Source: Arhodomonas sp051195215 (GTDB taxonomy: Bacteria > Pseudomonadota > Gammaproteobacteria > Nitrococcales > Nitrococcaceae). Taken from it: a stretch of DNA of 64,000 bases. The DNA is taken from NCBI RefSeq assembly GCF_051195215.1, contig NZ_JBNAZM010000006.1, positions 62,001 through 126,000 on the forward strand, written 5' to 3'. The notes under the pieces were generated by a model that worked only from the letters and a program-made list of their open reading frames with translations, was not told the origin of the DNA and ran no database searches. The position numbers were made by a program, and so were the translations under genes. Numbering within the stretch: the first letter of the stretch is position 1; each line of letters starts with the position of its first letter. Below are positions 33,315 to 42,672 of the stretch, one piece after another.

Positions 33315-35099
33315 CTAGTGCGCGGGTGCCTCCTTGGCGCTCCGCGGCACGCGGACATCCTCGACGAGGTGCTGGATGTGTTCCGGCGGCGGAGCCGTCA
33401 CCTTGGAGACCAGGTAGGCCGCGGTCACGTTCAGCAGCGCGCCGAGCGCACCGAAGGACTCCGGTTGAATGCCCAGGAACCAGTACTCCGCGGTGTTCGG
33501 GAGCATGTTGGTGCCCGGGATGAACAGCCAGCCCTTGTAGGTGAAGATGTAGACCAGGGTACTGGTGAGGCCGACCAGCATGCCGGTCATGGCGCCGGCG
33601 CTGTTCATGCGCTTGTTGAAGATGCCGAGCATCAGCACCGGGAACAGCGACGAGGCGGCGAGACCGAAGGCCAGTGCCACCACCTGGGCGGCGAAGCCTG
33701 GCGGGTTCAGGCCCAGGTATCCGGCGAACAGCACCGCGCCGGCCATTGCCAGGCGGGCACTTAGGAGCTCGCCCTTCTCGCTGATCCCCGGATTGAATAT
33801 GCCCTTGATCAGGTCGTGGGAGACCGCTGATGAAATCGCCATCAGCAGACCCGCCGCCGTCGACAGCGCGGCAGCGAGACCGCCCGCGACGACCAGGGCT
33901 ATGACCCAGTTGGGCAGGTTGGCGATCTCCGGATTGGCCATCACCATGATGTCCCGGTCGACGGTGAGCTCGTTGCCCTGCCAGCCGTATTGCTCGGTCG
34001 CGGTCTGGGCGAACTGCTCGTTGCCGTCGTTGTAGTACTGGATGCGCCCGTCGCCGTTCTTGTCCTCCCAGGCGAGCAGTCCGGTCTGCTCCCAGTTCTT
34101 GAACCAGTCCGGGCGCTCCTCGTAGAGCAGGTTGCTTGCCTCGGCCCCCACTTCACCGGGCTTCACGGTGTTGATGAGGTTGAAGTAGGACATCGCGCCC
34201 ACTGCCGGTGCGGTGGTGTAGAGGATGGCGATGAATACCAGCGCCCAGCCGGCGGACTTGCGGGCGTCACGCACGCGCGGGACCGTGAAGAAGCGCACGA
34301 TGACGTGGGGCAGACCGGCGGTGCCGATCATCAGCGACATCGTGAGCATCATCATGTTGAAGCCGTTGCCTTCCTCCATGGTCGTGTACTGGGTGAAGCC
34401 CAGGTCCACGAGTATTCGGTCGAGGGTCTGCAGCAGGTATCCACCACCGCCGGCCTCCAGGGTGCTGCCGAGACCGAGCTGGGGCAGCGGGTTACCGGTG
34501 AGCTGCAGCGAGATGAAGATCGCCGGCACGGTGTAGGCGAAGATGAGCACCACGTACTGTGCGATCTGGGTGTAGGTGATGCCTTTCATGCCGCCGAGCA
34601 CGGCGTAGAAGAAGACGATGGCCATGCCGATGAAAAGGCCCGTGGTGTAGTCCGTCTCCAGGAAGCGGGAAAAGGCCACGCCGATGCCTTTCATCTGGCC
34701 TATGACGTAGGTCAGCGATGCCACGATCAGGCACACCACCGCGATGACGCGCGCGGTCTTGGAGTAGAACCGGTCGCCGATGAACTCCGGCACCGTGAAC
34801 TTGCCGAACTTGCGCAGATAGGGTGCGAGCAGCATGGCGAGCAGCACGTAGCCGCCGGTCCAGCCGAGAAGGTAGACGGAGGCGTCGTAGCCCATGAAGG
34901 CGATCAATCCCGCCATGGAAATGAACGAGGCCGCGGACATCCAGTCCGCCGCGGTGGCCATGCCGTTGGCGACCGGGTTCACGCCCTTGCCCGCCACGTA
35001 GTATTCGCCGGTGGTACCTGCGCGTGCCCAGATGGCGATACCGATGTACAGCGCGAAGGTGAAACCGACGACGATATAGGTCAGCGTAGTGAGATCCAT
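33315..35099 (-). CDS. actP: Sodium:solute symporter, acetate permease type
   Basis: 594 residues, sodium/solute symporter family with about thirteen transmembrane helices. The N-terminal pattern GEYYVAGKGVNPVANGMATA and helix DWMSAASFISMAG match ActP-like permeases; the middle loop (about 305-375) is longer and acidic, as in the subgroup that pairs with DUF4212. It imports acetate or similar short carboxylates with Na+. It is 15 bp downstream of the DUF4212 gene and shares an upstream cis motif with acs. A strong terminator follows. Confidence 0.88.
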   Translation of the reverse strand: MDLTTLTYIVVGFTFALYIGIAIWARAGTTGEYYVAGKGVNPVANGMATAADWMSAASFISMAGLIAFMGYDASVYLLGWTGGYVLLAMLLAPYLRKFGKFTVPEFIGDRFYSKTARVIAVVCLIVASLTYVIGQMKGIGVAFSRFLETDYTTGLFIGMAIVFFYAVLGGMKGITYTQIAQYVVLIFAYTVPAIFISLQLTGNPLPQLGLGSTLEAGGGGYLLQTLDRILVDLGFTQYTTMEEGNGFNMMMLTMSLMIGTAGLPHVIVRFFTVPRVRDARKSAGWALVFIAILYTTAPAVGAMSYFNLINTVKPGEVGAEASNLLYEERPDWFKNWEQTGLLAWEDKNGDGRIQYYNDGNEQFAQTATEQYGWQGNELTVDRDIMVMANPEIANLPNWVIALVVAGGLAAALSTAAGLLMAISSAVSHDLIKGIFNPGISEKGELLSARLAMAGAVLFAGYLGLNPPGFAAQVVALAFGLAASSLFPVLMLGIFNKRMNSAGAMTGMLVGLTSTLVYIFTYKGWLFIPGTNMLPNTAEYWFLGIQPESFGALGALLNVTAAYLVSKVTAPPPEHIQHLVEDVRVPRSAKEAPAH

Positions 35100-35114
35100 G
35101 CGTGGTTCCCCCGG

Positions 35115-35384
35115 TTACTCTTCGTGAACGTCGTATTTGCGGTCGAGCGCGTTCATGCGGACCACGTAGACGAAGATCAGCGCCACGAAGAGGTAGATGG
35201 ACCCCTGCTGGGCGACCCAGAAGCCGAGCGGGTAGCCGGCGATCACGATATTGTTGAGCACCGGGGCAAGGATGATCCCGAAGACGTAGGGGACCACGAA
35301 CCAGATCACGAGCATCGTCAGCAGAATGCGCAGATGCTCGCGCCAGTACGCGGCCGCCGCGTCCTTGTTGGACTGATCGGACAT
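35115..35384 (-). CDS. DUF4212 small membrane subunit of the permease
   Basis: 89 residues from ATG 35384 (GAGGAG upstream). Two transmembrane helices lie at about 23-43 and 55-77. The pattern YWREHLRILLTMLVIWFVV then LGFWVAQQGSIYLFVALIF is diagnostic of DUF4212, the small protein regularly encoded immediately before SSS acetate permeases, probably a permease subunit. It leads the two-gene operon. The leader region upstream carries a cluster of GGTAAC motifs. Confidence 0.9.
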   Translation of the reverse strand: MSDQSNKDAAAAYWREHLRILLTMLVIWFVVPYVFGIILAPVLNNIVIAGYPLGFWVAQQGSIYLFVALIFVYVVRMNALDRKYDVHEE

Positions 35385-35624
35385 TGCACTCCTCCTCAAT
35401 GATTCGCTTCAGCGTTATTGCCCGACCCCGTTGGAACAGGGCCGCTGAAGTCATTCCGGGCCGGCAGTGCCGTGTGGCTCGCCGCCCGTGGCGGGAGTCA
35501 TGCAGAAATCGTGCAAAGCGTTGACGCCGTGGCGCACATTACCGTACGGCCGTGCACACGGCCCTCGTGCGGCTTGCGTGCCTTCTACGATTTCTCTGCG
35601 CGTCGCTGCAGAGACGGTCTCGGT
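35385..35624. other. Leader/intergenic region upstream of DUF4212-actP
   Basis: About 240 bp without a gene, followed by the GGTAAC cluster and the acs terminator listed separately. It should contain the DUF4212-actP promoter; no clear sigma-70 consensus was seen. Confidence 0.4.
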
Positions 35625-35673
35625 GTTACCGGAGGTAGCAGCCGAGGTAACAGGTAACGCAAAGGCGGGTAAC
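35625..35673. promoter_or_regulatory. Cluster of GGTAAC motifs upstream of DUF4212-actP
   Basis: Four copies of GGTAAC or its complement occur at 35625-35630 (inverted), 35646-35651, 35653-35658 and 35668-35673. The sequence GTAACGCAAAG here (35654-35664) recurs upstream of acs, so one regulator may control both acetate operons. Confidence 0.45.
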
Positions 35674-35685
35674 GGTAGGCGGTTG

Positions 35686-35710
35686 CGTGCCGGGCGGGGC
35701 GCCCGGCACG
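35686..35710 (-). terminator. Hairpin terminator downstream of acs
   Basis: A 10-bp perfect stem (35686-35695 with 35701-35710) and 5-nt loop lie 13 bp past the acs stop on the minus strand; T tract absent. Confidence 0.6.
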
Positions 35711-35722
35711 CGTAGCGCCGCG

Positions 35723-37660
35723 TTAGCGGTTGGCGCGGTTGGCGATGAGCTCTTCGACGACGCTGGGGTCAGCGAGCGTGCTGGTGTCGCCCAGGCTGTC
35801 GGTCTCGTTGCTGGCGACCTTGCGCAGGATACGGCGCATGATCTTGCCGGAACGCGTCTTCGGCAGACCCGGGGCCCACTGGATCACGTCCGGCGAGGCG
35901 ATGGCGCCGATTTCCTTGCGTACCAGTTGTACGAGCTCCTTCTTGAGCTCCTCGGAGGGCTCGTTGCCGGAGACCAGGGTGACATAGCAATAGATGCCCT
36001 GGCCTTTCACGTCGTGGGGGAAGCCAACCACGGCGGCCTCGGCCACCTTGTCGTGGAGCACCAGTGCGCTCTCCACCTCGGCGGTGCCCATGCGATGGCC
36101 GGAGACGTTGAGGACGTCGTCCACCCGGCCGGTGATCCAGTAGTAGCCGTCTTCGTCCCGGCGGGCGCCGTCACCGGTGAAGTACTTGCCGGTGTAGTGG
36201 GTGAGATAGGTGTTCATGAAGCGCTGGTGGTCGCCGTAGACCGTACGCATCATGCTCGGCCACGACCGCGCCATGCACAGGTTACCGTCCGTGGCGCCCT
36301 CGAGGACATTGCCGTCGTTGTCGACGAGCTGCGGCTCCACACCGAAGAACGGCAGCGTCGCCGAGCCCGGTTTGAGGTCGGTGACGCCGGGCAGCGGCGA
36401 GATCATGATCGCGCCGGTCTCGGTCTGCCACCAGGTGTCCACGATGCGGCAGCGGTCTTCGCCCACGGTGTGGTAGTACCACTCCCAGGCTTCCGGGTTG
36501 ATGGGCTCGCCCACCGTGCCGAGGATGCGCAGGCTCTTGCGCGAGGTCTTCGTCACGAACTCGTCACCCTGGCCCATGAGCGCGCGGATGGCGGTAGGGG
36601 CGGTGTAGAAGATGTTGACGTTGTGCTTGTCCACCACCTGCCAGTGGCGCGAGGCGTCCGGGTAGGTGGGTACGCCCTCGAACACCAGTGTGGTGGCGCC
36701 ATTGGCGAGTGGCCCGTAGACGATGTAGCTGTGGCCGGTCACCCAGCCCACGTCGGCGGTGCACCAGTAGATGTCGCCCTCGTGGTAGTCGAAGACGTAC
36801 TTGTGGGTCATGGCCGCCTGCAGCAGGTAGCCGCCGGTGGTGTGCAGAACGCCCTTGGGCTTGCCTGTCGAGCCGGAGGTGTAGAGGATGAACAGCGGGT
36901 CCTCCGCATCCATCGGCTCGGCGGGGCAGTCGTCGGAGATGCCGTTAAGGGCCTCGTGGTACCAGACGTCGCGACCGGCGTACCAGGTGACGTCCGCGCC
37001 GGTGCGCTTGACCGTGAACACCGTGGACACGTTCGGGCATTCGGCGATTGCCTTCTCCACGTTCTCCTTCAGCGGAACCTTCTTGCCGCCACGCACGCCT
37101 TCGTCGGCGGTCACGACCACGCGGCAGTCGGAGTCGAGAATCCGGTCGCGCAACGCCGTGGGCGAGAAGCCGCCGAAGACCACCGAGTGAATCGCGCCGA
37201 TGCGCGCGCAGGCGAGCATGGCCACCACCGCCTCGGGAATCATGGGCATGTAGATGCATACCCGGTCACCCTTGGCGACTCCGCGCTCCTTGAGCGCATT
37301 GGCGAACTTCGAGACGTCGGCGTGCAGCTCGCGATAGGTGATCTCGCGCGACTGATCGGGTTCGTCGCCCTCCCAGATGATGGCCACCTGGTCGCCGCGC
37401 CGGTCGAGGTGGCGATCGAGGCAGTTATAGGCGACGTTGAGCTTACCGCCCTCGAACCAGCGGATGTCGCCCTTGATGAGATCGCTGTTGGTTACCTTGT
37501 CCCACTTCTCGAACCAGGTGAGGAACTGCTCGGCCTGCTCGGCCCAGAACGCGTCCGGTTCGTCCAGCGAGCGCCGGTACATCTGCTCGTACTGTTCGCG
37601 GTTGACGAGCGCGTGTTCGGCGACCTCGGTGGGTACGGGGTAGACCTTGGATTCGGACAT
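35723..37660 (-). CDS. acs: Acetyl-CoA synthetase (acetate-CoA ligase)
   Basis: 645 residues from ATG 37660 with GGGAGG upstream. The adenylate-forming enzyme activates acetate to acetyl-CoA via acetyl-AMP. The P-loop-like LYTSGSTGKPKGVLH lies at about 260-275. The WWQTETGAIM core motif and the C-terminal KTRSGKIMRR, whose lysine is the usual acetylation-regulated residue, are present. Length is standard. It is 338 bp upstream of DUF4212-actP on the same strand, forming an acetate uptake and activation locus. Upstream DNA carries shared GTAAC motifs and a sigma-54-like sequence. Confidence 0.96.
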   Translation of the reverse strand: MSESKVYPVPTEVAEHALVNREQYEQMYRRSLDEPDAFWAEQAEQFLTWFEKWDKVTNSDLIKGDIRWFEGGKLNVAYNCLDRHLDRRGDQVAIIWEGDEPDQSREITYRELHADVSKFANALKERGVAKGDRVCIYMPMIPEAVVAMLACARIGAIHSVVFGGFSPTALRDRILDSDCRVVVTADEGVRGGKKVPLKENVEKAIAECPNVSTVFTVKRTGADVTWYAGRDVWYHEALNGISDDCPAEPMDAEDPLFILYTSGSTGKPKGVLHTTGGYLLQAAMTHKYVFDYHEGDIYWCTADVGWVTGHSYIVYGPLANGATTLVFEGVPTYPDASRHWQVVDKHNVNIFYTAPTAIRALMGQGDEFVTKTSRKSLRILGTVGEPINPEAWEWYYHTVGEDRCRIVDTWWQTETGAIMISPLPGVTDLKPGSATLPFFGVEPQLVDNDGNVLEGATDGNLCMARSWPSMMRTVYGDHQRFMNTYLTHYTGKYFTGDGARRDEDGYYWITGRVDDVLNVSGHRMGTAEVESALVLHDKVAEAAVVGFPHDVKGQGIYCYVTLVSGNEPSEELKKELVQLVRKEIGAIASPDVIQWAPGLPKTRSGKIMRRILRKVASNETDSLGDTSTLADPSVVEELIANRANR

Positions 37661-37793
37661 CCTGATTCTCCTCCCTTGCGTGAACGGATATCGGTGTTTC
37701 TTCGCCCGCTCCTGGCAGTCGATACGGCCCGGTCGCCCGGGGCATGCTCTTTTGATGACCATCAGGCTTGGCGCCGGGTTTTTCAAGTTCGTT

Positions 37794-37810
37794 TGCAAGT
37801 TCCATTCCGA
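37794..37810 (-). promoter_or_regulatory. Sigma-54-like promoter sequence upstream of acs
   Basis: On the minus strand TCGGAATGGAACTTGCA has GG and GC separated by exactly 10 bp and a full TTGCA -12 element, with an imperfect -24 (CGGAATG versus TGGCACG). It lies about 135 bp before the acs start. A sigma-54 activator gene is in the same window, but the match is imperfect. Confidence 0.35.
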
Positions 37811-37813
37811 AGC

Positions 37814-37892
37814 GTTACGCCCAGCCTACGACGATCGGGCGTCCCGGGCGTGTTACGACAGGTAACGTTTTGTCACAGAGCGTAACGCAAAG
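37814..37892. promoter_or_regulatory. GTTAC/GTAAC motif cluster upstream of acs
   Basis: GTTAC at 37814 and 37852, GGTAAC at 37861 and CGTAACGCAAAG at 37881-37892 lie upstream of acs. The last is nearly identical to the sequence found upstream of DUF4212-actP. Confidence 0.45.
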
Positions 37893-37995
37893 TCGGGCGG
37901 GCGCCGAGGGATGGGCTCGTGGCGAGAATAGCGGGCGCCCGCCATGGGCAGGGCGCCGAGCAGCCGGCGGCTCTGGTGTGACGCCTGGAGGGGGC

Positions 37996-38946
37996 TCAGT
38001 GCAGGTACCCCGGAAACTCCGGCAGCGCATCGACGCTGTCCGGGTCGTGCTGAATCACGAGGCGCGCGTTCGTGTTGTCCACGATCGTTTCGACGCGGTC
38101 CATGGAGGCCAGTGTCGCGGCGCGATCGTGGTTGCCATTCGGCACGCGCCGGTGCTCGCGGCTGGGGCGCAGGTGATAGAGATCACCGGAGAGGATCACG
38201 ACGCCGGCATCGGCCAGCTCCAGTCTCAGGACCTGCATACCGGGGGTATGTCCCGGTGCGTCGAGGATCCGCACGGTGCCGTCGCCGAAGACGTCACGGG
38301 CACCATCGATCATGCGCTTGTCGACGCTTTCATGGGCGCTGAACGACCGGGGATCGACGCCGAAGGGCGTGGGGGTTTTGGTCGCCCATGCCAGCTCGTC
38401 CCTGTTGATGATCCAGGTGGCGTGCTGGAACCGGTTGGCGTTGCCGGTGTGATCGAAATGCAGGTGGGAGAACGCCAGATAGCGAATGTCGGCCGTTGAG
38501 AGGCCCAGTTCGTTGAGCTGTTCGGTCAGCGACGTCGATGCGCTCAACTGAATGCCATGTGCGTTCAACTGCGTGGCCAGCGTTTCCGGCACGCTAACCC
38601 GAACGTTGTCGCCGCCAGCATCGCCACCACGGTGAGCGACGTCGTGGGCAATGCCTGCGTCCCACAGCAGCGCGCCTTCGGGGTGGCGGACAAGCAAGCA
38701 CGGTACTGTCATTGCACCACGCCTGCCATCGTATTCCCCAGTGTCCGAGAACATGCCCATGTTCTCGAAGTCGATACGGCCGCAGTCGAGCGCGTAGAGA
38801 CGGACTCCATTGACCGCGTCCGCCGCGTTCGAAGGAGACGCCACCGTGAAGGTGGCGAGCGCGGCCAGTAGGGTGGCGTGTAGCAGTCGCCTGCCGGAAC
38901 TGTACGGTTGCCGTTGGGCGGCGTTCAGGGAAATGCTGGCGAACAT
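37996..38946 (-). CDS. Exported metallo-beta-lactamase-fold hydrolase, lactonase-like
   Basis: 316 residues from ATG 38946 (AGGAG upstream). The signal peptide covers about 1-42 and ends near NAAD, with twin arginines (SSGRRLLHA) but no full Tat motif. The metal-binding motif is HLHFDHTG (about 175), followed by GHTPG and a final HDPD, matching the N-acyl homoserine lactonase/MBL group. It probably hydrolyses a lactone or ester in the periplasm. The MFS pump gene lies 71 bp downstream in chromosome order but upstream in transcription, so both could form one minus-strand operon controlled by the divergent AraC regulator. Confidence 0.82.
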   Translation of the reverse strand: MFASISLNAAQRQPYSSGRRLLHATLLAALATFTVASPSNAADAVNGVRLYALDCGRIDFENMGMFSDTGEYDGRRGAMTVPCLLVRHPEGALLWDAGIAHDVAHRGGDAGGDNVRVSVPETLATQLNAHGIQLSASTSLTEQLNELGLSTADIRYLAFSHLHFDHTGNANRFQHATWIINRDELAWATKTPTPFGVDPRSFSAHESVDKRMIDGARDVFGDGTVRILDAPGHTPGMQVLRLELADAGVVILSGDLYHLRPSREHRRVPNGNHDRAATLASMDRVETIVDNTNARLVIQHDPDSVDALPEFPGYLH

Positions 38947-39017
38947 CGTTTCTCCTATGCTCTGACGTCGTGAACCGGGGGTTTCTGGTGTTTCCGCCTG
39001 CGGTGACATTGCTGTCG

Positions 39018-40199
39018 CTACGCCACGGCCGGGACCGAGCGGGACCGGAGGCCGAACACGGTCATTGCGGCGGCGATTAGCAGAATGGCGCTGCTCGCCG
39101 TGAAGACGCCGGTCGCGCCGCTCACGTCGAAGATCGCACCGCCGCCGGCCGCGCCCGTGGCAATGGCCAGCTGAATCGCCGCGACCAGAAGTCCGCCGGC
39201 GCTCTCGGCCTCGTCGGGGACCGTGCGGGTGAGCCAGGTGGACCACGCCACCGGAATGGTTCCGAATGCCAGCCCCCAAAGCGCAACCATCACCGAATCC
39301 GCCGCCGGTGTGCCCCCCGTGCCCGCCAGAGTCACGCCGAGCATTCCCATCAGCAGGGGCATTGCGATCAGCGTCAGTCGCATGCTCCGCTCGAGCAGAA
39401 AACCGCCGAGAAACGTGCCCAGGAAGTTCGCCACGCCAAAGCCCAGCAGAATGCCGGAGACGCCGCTGACGTCGACGCCGGTCACGTTCTCGAGGAAGGG
39501 GCGGATGTAGGTGAAGAACGCGAAGTGGCCGGTGAACATCAACCCGGCGGAAACCATGCCCAGACCCACACGCGGGCGCGCTAGCACCTCGGCGAGGGTG
39601 CGCAGGCGCGTGAGCCCGCTCGGTGCCATCCGGGGCAGGGTCGCCAGCTGTACCACAAGCGCCAGGGCCCCGAGCGCGGCGGCGATCAGGAAGACATTGC
39701 GCCAGCCGACGATGTCGCCGAAGAAGCTGCCCAGTGGTGCGGCGGCAATGGTCGCGACGGACACGCCGCTGAAGATCATCGACAACGCGCGAGGCACCAG
39801 CGCTTCGGGCACGAGGCGCATCACCGTCGCCGCGGACATGGTCCAGAAGCCGCCGAGTCCGGCCCCCAGGAGTATGCGCCCGAGCAGCAGCACGGTGAGG
39901 TTGGGCGCGAAGGCGACGAGCAGGTTGGATGCGATCAACAGGACCGAGAAGCCCTGCAGCACCAGCCGCCGGTCGATGCGCCGTGTCACCGTCGTGATCA
40001 ACAGGCTCGTCACCAGGGCGACCGCCGCAGTCGTCGTGACGGCCTGGCCCGTCAGACCCTCGGTTATGCCCAGGTCTGTTGCCATCGGCGTCAGCAGGCT
40101 TGCAGGCAGAAACTCCGCCGTGACAAGCCCGAACACGCCGAGGGTCATGGAGAATACCGCGCTCCAGGCTGGCTCGTTGCTGTGTGTCCACTCGCTCAT
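39018..40199 (-). CDS. MFS efflux transporter, AraJ/sugar-efflux-like
   Basis: 393 residues with twelve transmembrane helices. The N-terminal VFGLVTAEFLPASLLTPMA matches the AraJ/YdhP-type drug-proton antiporter group (consensus V-x-E-x-LP-x-GLLP). Motif A-like sequence is RRIDRR at about 74. It exports small molecules; the substrate is unknown. It is divergent from an AraC-family regulator with 85 bp between starts, an arrangement typical of regulator-pump pairs. The metallo-hydrolase gene follows on the same strand. Confidence 0.87.
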   Translation of the reverse strand: MSEWTHSNEPAWSAVFSMTLGVFGLVTAEFLPASLLTPMATDLGITEGLTGQAVTTTAAVALVTSLLITTVTRRIDRRLVLQGFSVLLIASNLLVAFAPNLTVLLLGRILLGAGLGGFWTMSAATVMRLVPEALVPRALSMIFSGVSVATIAAAPLGSFFGDIVGWRNVFLIAAALGALALVVQLATLPRMAPSGLTRLRTLAEVLARPRVGLGMVSAGLMFTGHFAFFTYIRPFLENVTGVDVSGVSGILLGFGVANFLGTFLGGFLLERSMRLTLIAMPLLMGMLGVTLAGTGGTPAADSVMVALWGLAFGTIPVAWSTWLTRTVPDEAESAGGLLVAAIQLAIATGAAGGGAIFDVSGATGVFTASSAILLIAAAMTVFGLRSRSVPAVA

Positions 40200-40284
40200 C
40201 GGTGTCTCCCTGTCCGGAGTGTTCTCGTTGCGGTACCGCAGAATACGGTGGACCGTTCGGACGAACCATGCTAGAAACTCCTGA

Positions 40285-41304
40285 ATGTTTGATAATTCCT
40301 CCGGGGCAACGCCGGGCGAACGATCGAATGCACCGCCGGGTGAGCTGGACCTGGTGAGCGAGCTCCTGCTGGGGATGCGGTTGAGCGGTGTTCAGTACCG
40401 CCGCATTCAGGTGACGCCACCTTTCGGTATCGGCTTCGGGGCGGTGGCGGGATGGGCGCAGTTTCATTTCGTCGCCCGTGGCCCGGTGCTGCTTCGAGTG
40501 TCGGGCGGCGCATTGCATACCCTCGATACCGGCGATGCCGTTCTGCTGCCGCGTGGCGGCCCGCACGAGCTCGTCTCCTCGCCTGACCAGGCGAGTCGCG
40601 ACATCGCCAGCTTCGAGACCGACACCCTATGTGAGACGGTCAGCGCCGTGCGCGCCTGCGCCAGTGACTGTTGCCCGACCGAGACGAAGCTCGCCTTCAG
40701 TGGTTGTCTTGATTTCGATCTCGGGAGCATGCATCCGCTGGTCGCTCTGATGCCGGAGGTGATGCATGTCGGCACACTGCTGGAGCGGCATCCCGAGATC
40801 ATGCCGATGCTCGAGGCAATGGAGCGGGAAGCGCGGACGGAACGGGCAGGCTTCGCGGGCATTCTGGCGCGGCTCGCCGACGTGGTCTCCGCATTCATCG
40901 TGCGCGGCTGGGTGGAATGTGGCTGCGGCGATGCGACCGGCTGGATAGAGGCGCTACGCGACCCGCGCCTGGGGCGGGTCATCACGGCGCTTCACCGTGA
41001 TCCGGGCCGGAGCTGGACCGTGGCCGAGCTGGCGGCGGAAATGGGTAGCTCGCGTTCCGTGTTCGCCGAGCGATTCGTGGCGGTGACCGGGCTGACGCCC
41101 CACCGCTACGTCACCGAGCTGCGCATGCGTCTTGCGGCCCGGTGGATCGGGCGCGACCGAATGCCGATCGAGACCGTCGCCCATCGTCTTGGCTACAATT
41201 CGCAGGCCGCCTTCAGCCGTGCCTTCAAGCGCGTAACGGGCCACCCGCCCGGTGCGGTCCGCACCGCCGCCACTTCGGGCCCGGATGGCGCGCCGTCGTC
41301 ATGA
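40285..41304 (+). CDS. AraC-family regulator with N-terminal cupin domain
   Basis: 339 residues. The N-terminal cupin_6-type sensory domain (about 20-200) contains YRRIQVTPPFGIGF and the LPRGGPHEL segment. Two C-terminal helix-turn-helix motifs lie at about 235-325 (WTVAELAAEMGSSRSVFAER, then IETVAHRLGYNSQAAFSRAF), typical of AraC/XylS. It is divergent from the MFS pump and lactonase-like genes and presumably controls them in response to a small ligand. The remnant of a repeat terminus lies just downstream. Confidence 0.9.
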   Translation: MFDNSSGATPGERSNAPPGELDLVSELLLGMRLSGVQYRRIQVTPPFGIGFGAVAGWAQFHFVARGPVLLRVSGGALHTLDTGDAVLLPRGGPHELVSSPDQASRDIASFETDTLCETVSAVRACASDCCPTETKLAFSGCLDFDLGSMHPLVALMPEVMHVGTLLERHPEIMPMLEAMEREARTERAGFAGILARLADVVSAFIVRGWVECGCGDATGWIEALRDPRLGRVITALHRDPGRSWTVAELAAEMGSSRSVFAERFVAVTGLTPHRYVTELRMRLAARWIGRDRMPIETVAHRLGYNSQAAFSRAFKRVTGHPPGAVRTAATSGPDGAPSS

Positions 41305-41320
41305 TTGCCCGGCGGGCTCG

Positions 41321-41343
41321 CTGACACGTGGCATTCGAAACGG

Positions 41344-41349
<6 letters not shown>
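41321..41349 (+). repeat. Solo terminus of the structured repeat family
   Basis: CTGACACGTGGCATT followed by TCGAAACGGTTAGTA matches the right end of copy 5 (same CTGACACGTGGCATT, same final TTAGTA), but no left end or modules are present. It overlaps the stop codon (TAA, 41344-41346 read on the minus strand) of the sigma-54 regulator gene. Confidence 0.6.

Positions 41350-42643
<1,294 letters not shown>

Positions 42644-42672
<29 letters not shown>

Larger units (their letters stand above)
37661..37995. other. acs upstream region
   Basis: About 335 bp between acs and the metallo-hydrolase gene. It contains candidate acs regulatory sites (37794-37810 and 37814-37892). No gene is supported. 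Confidence 0.4.
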
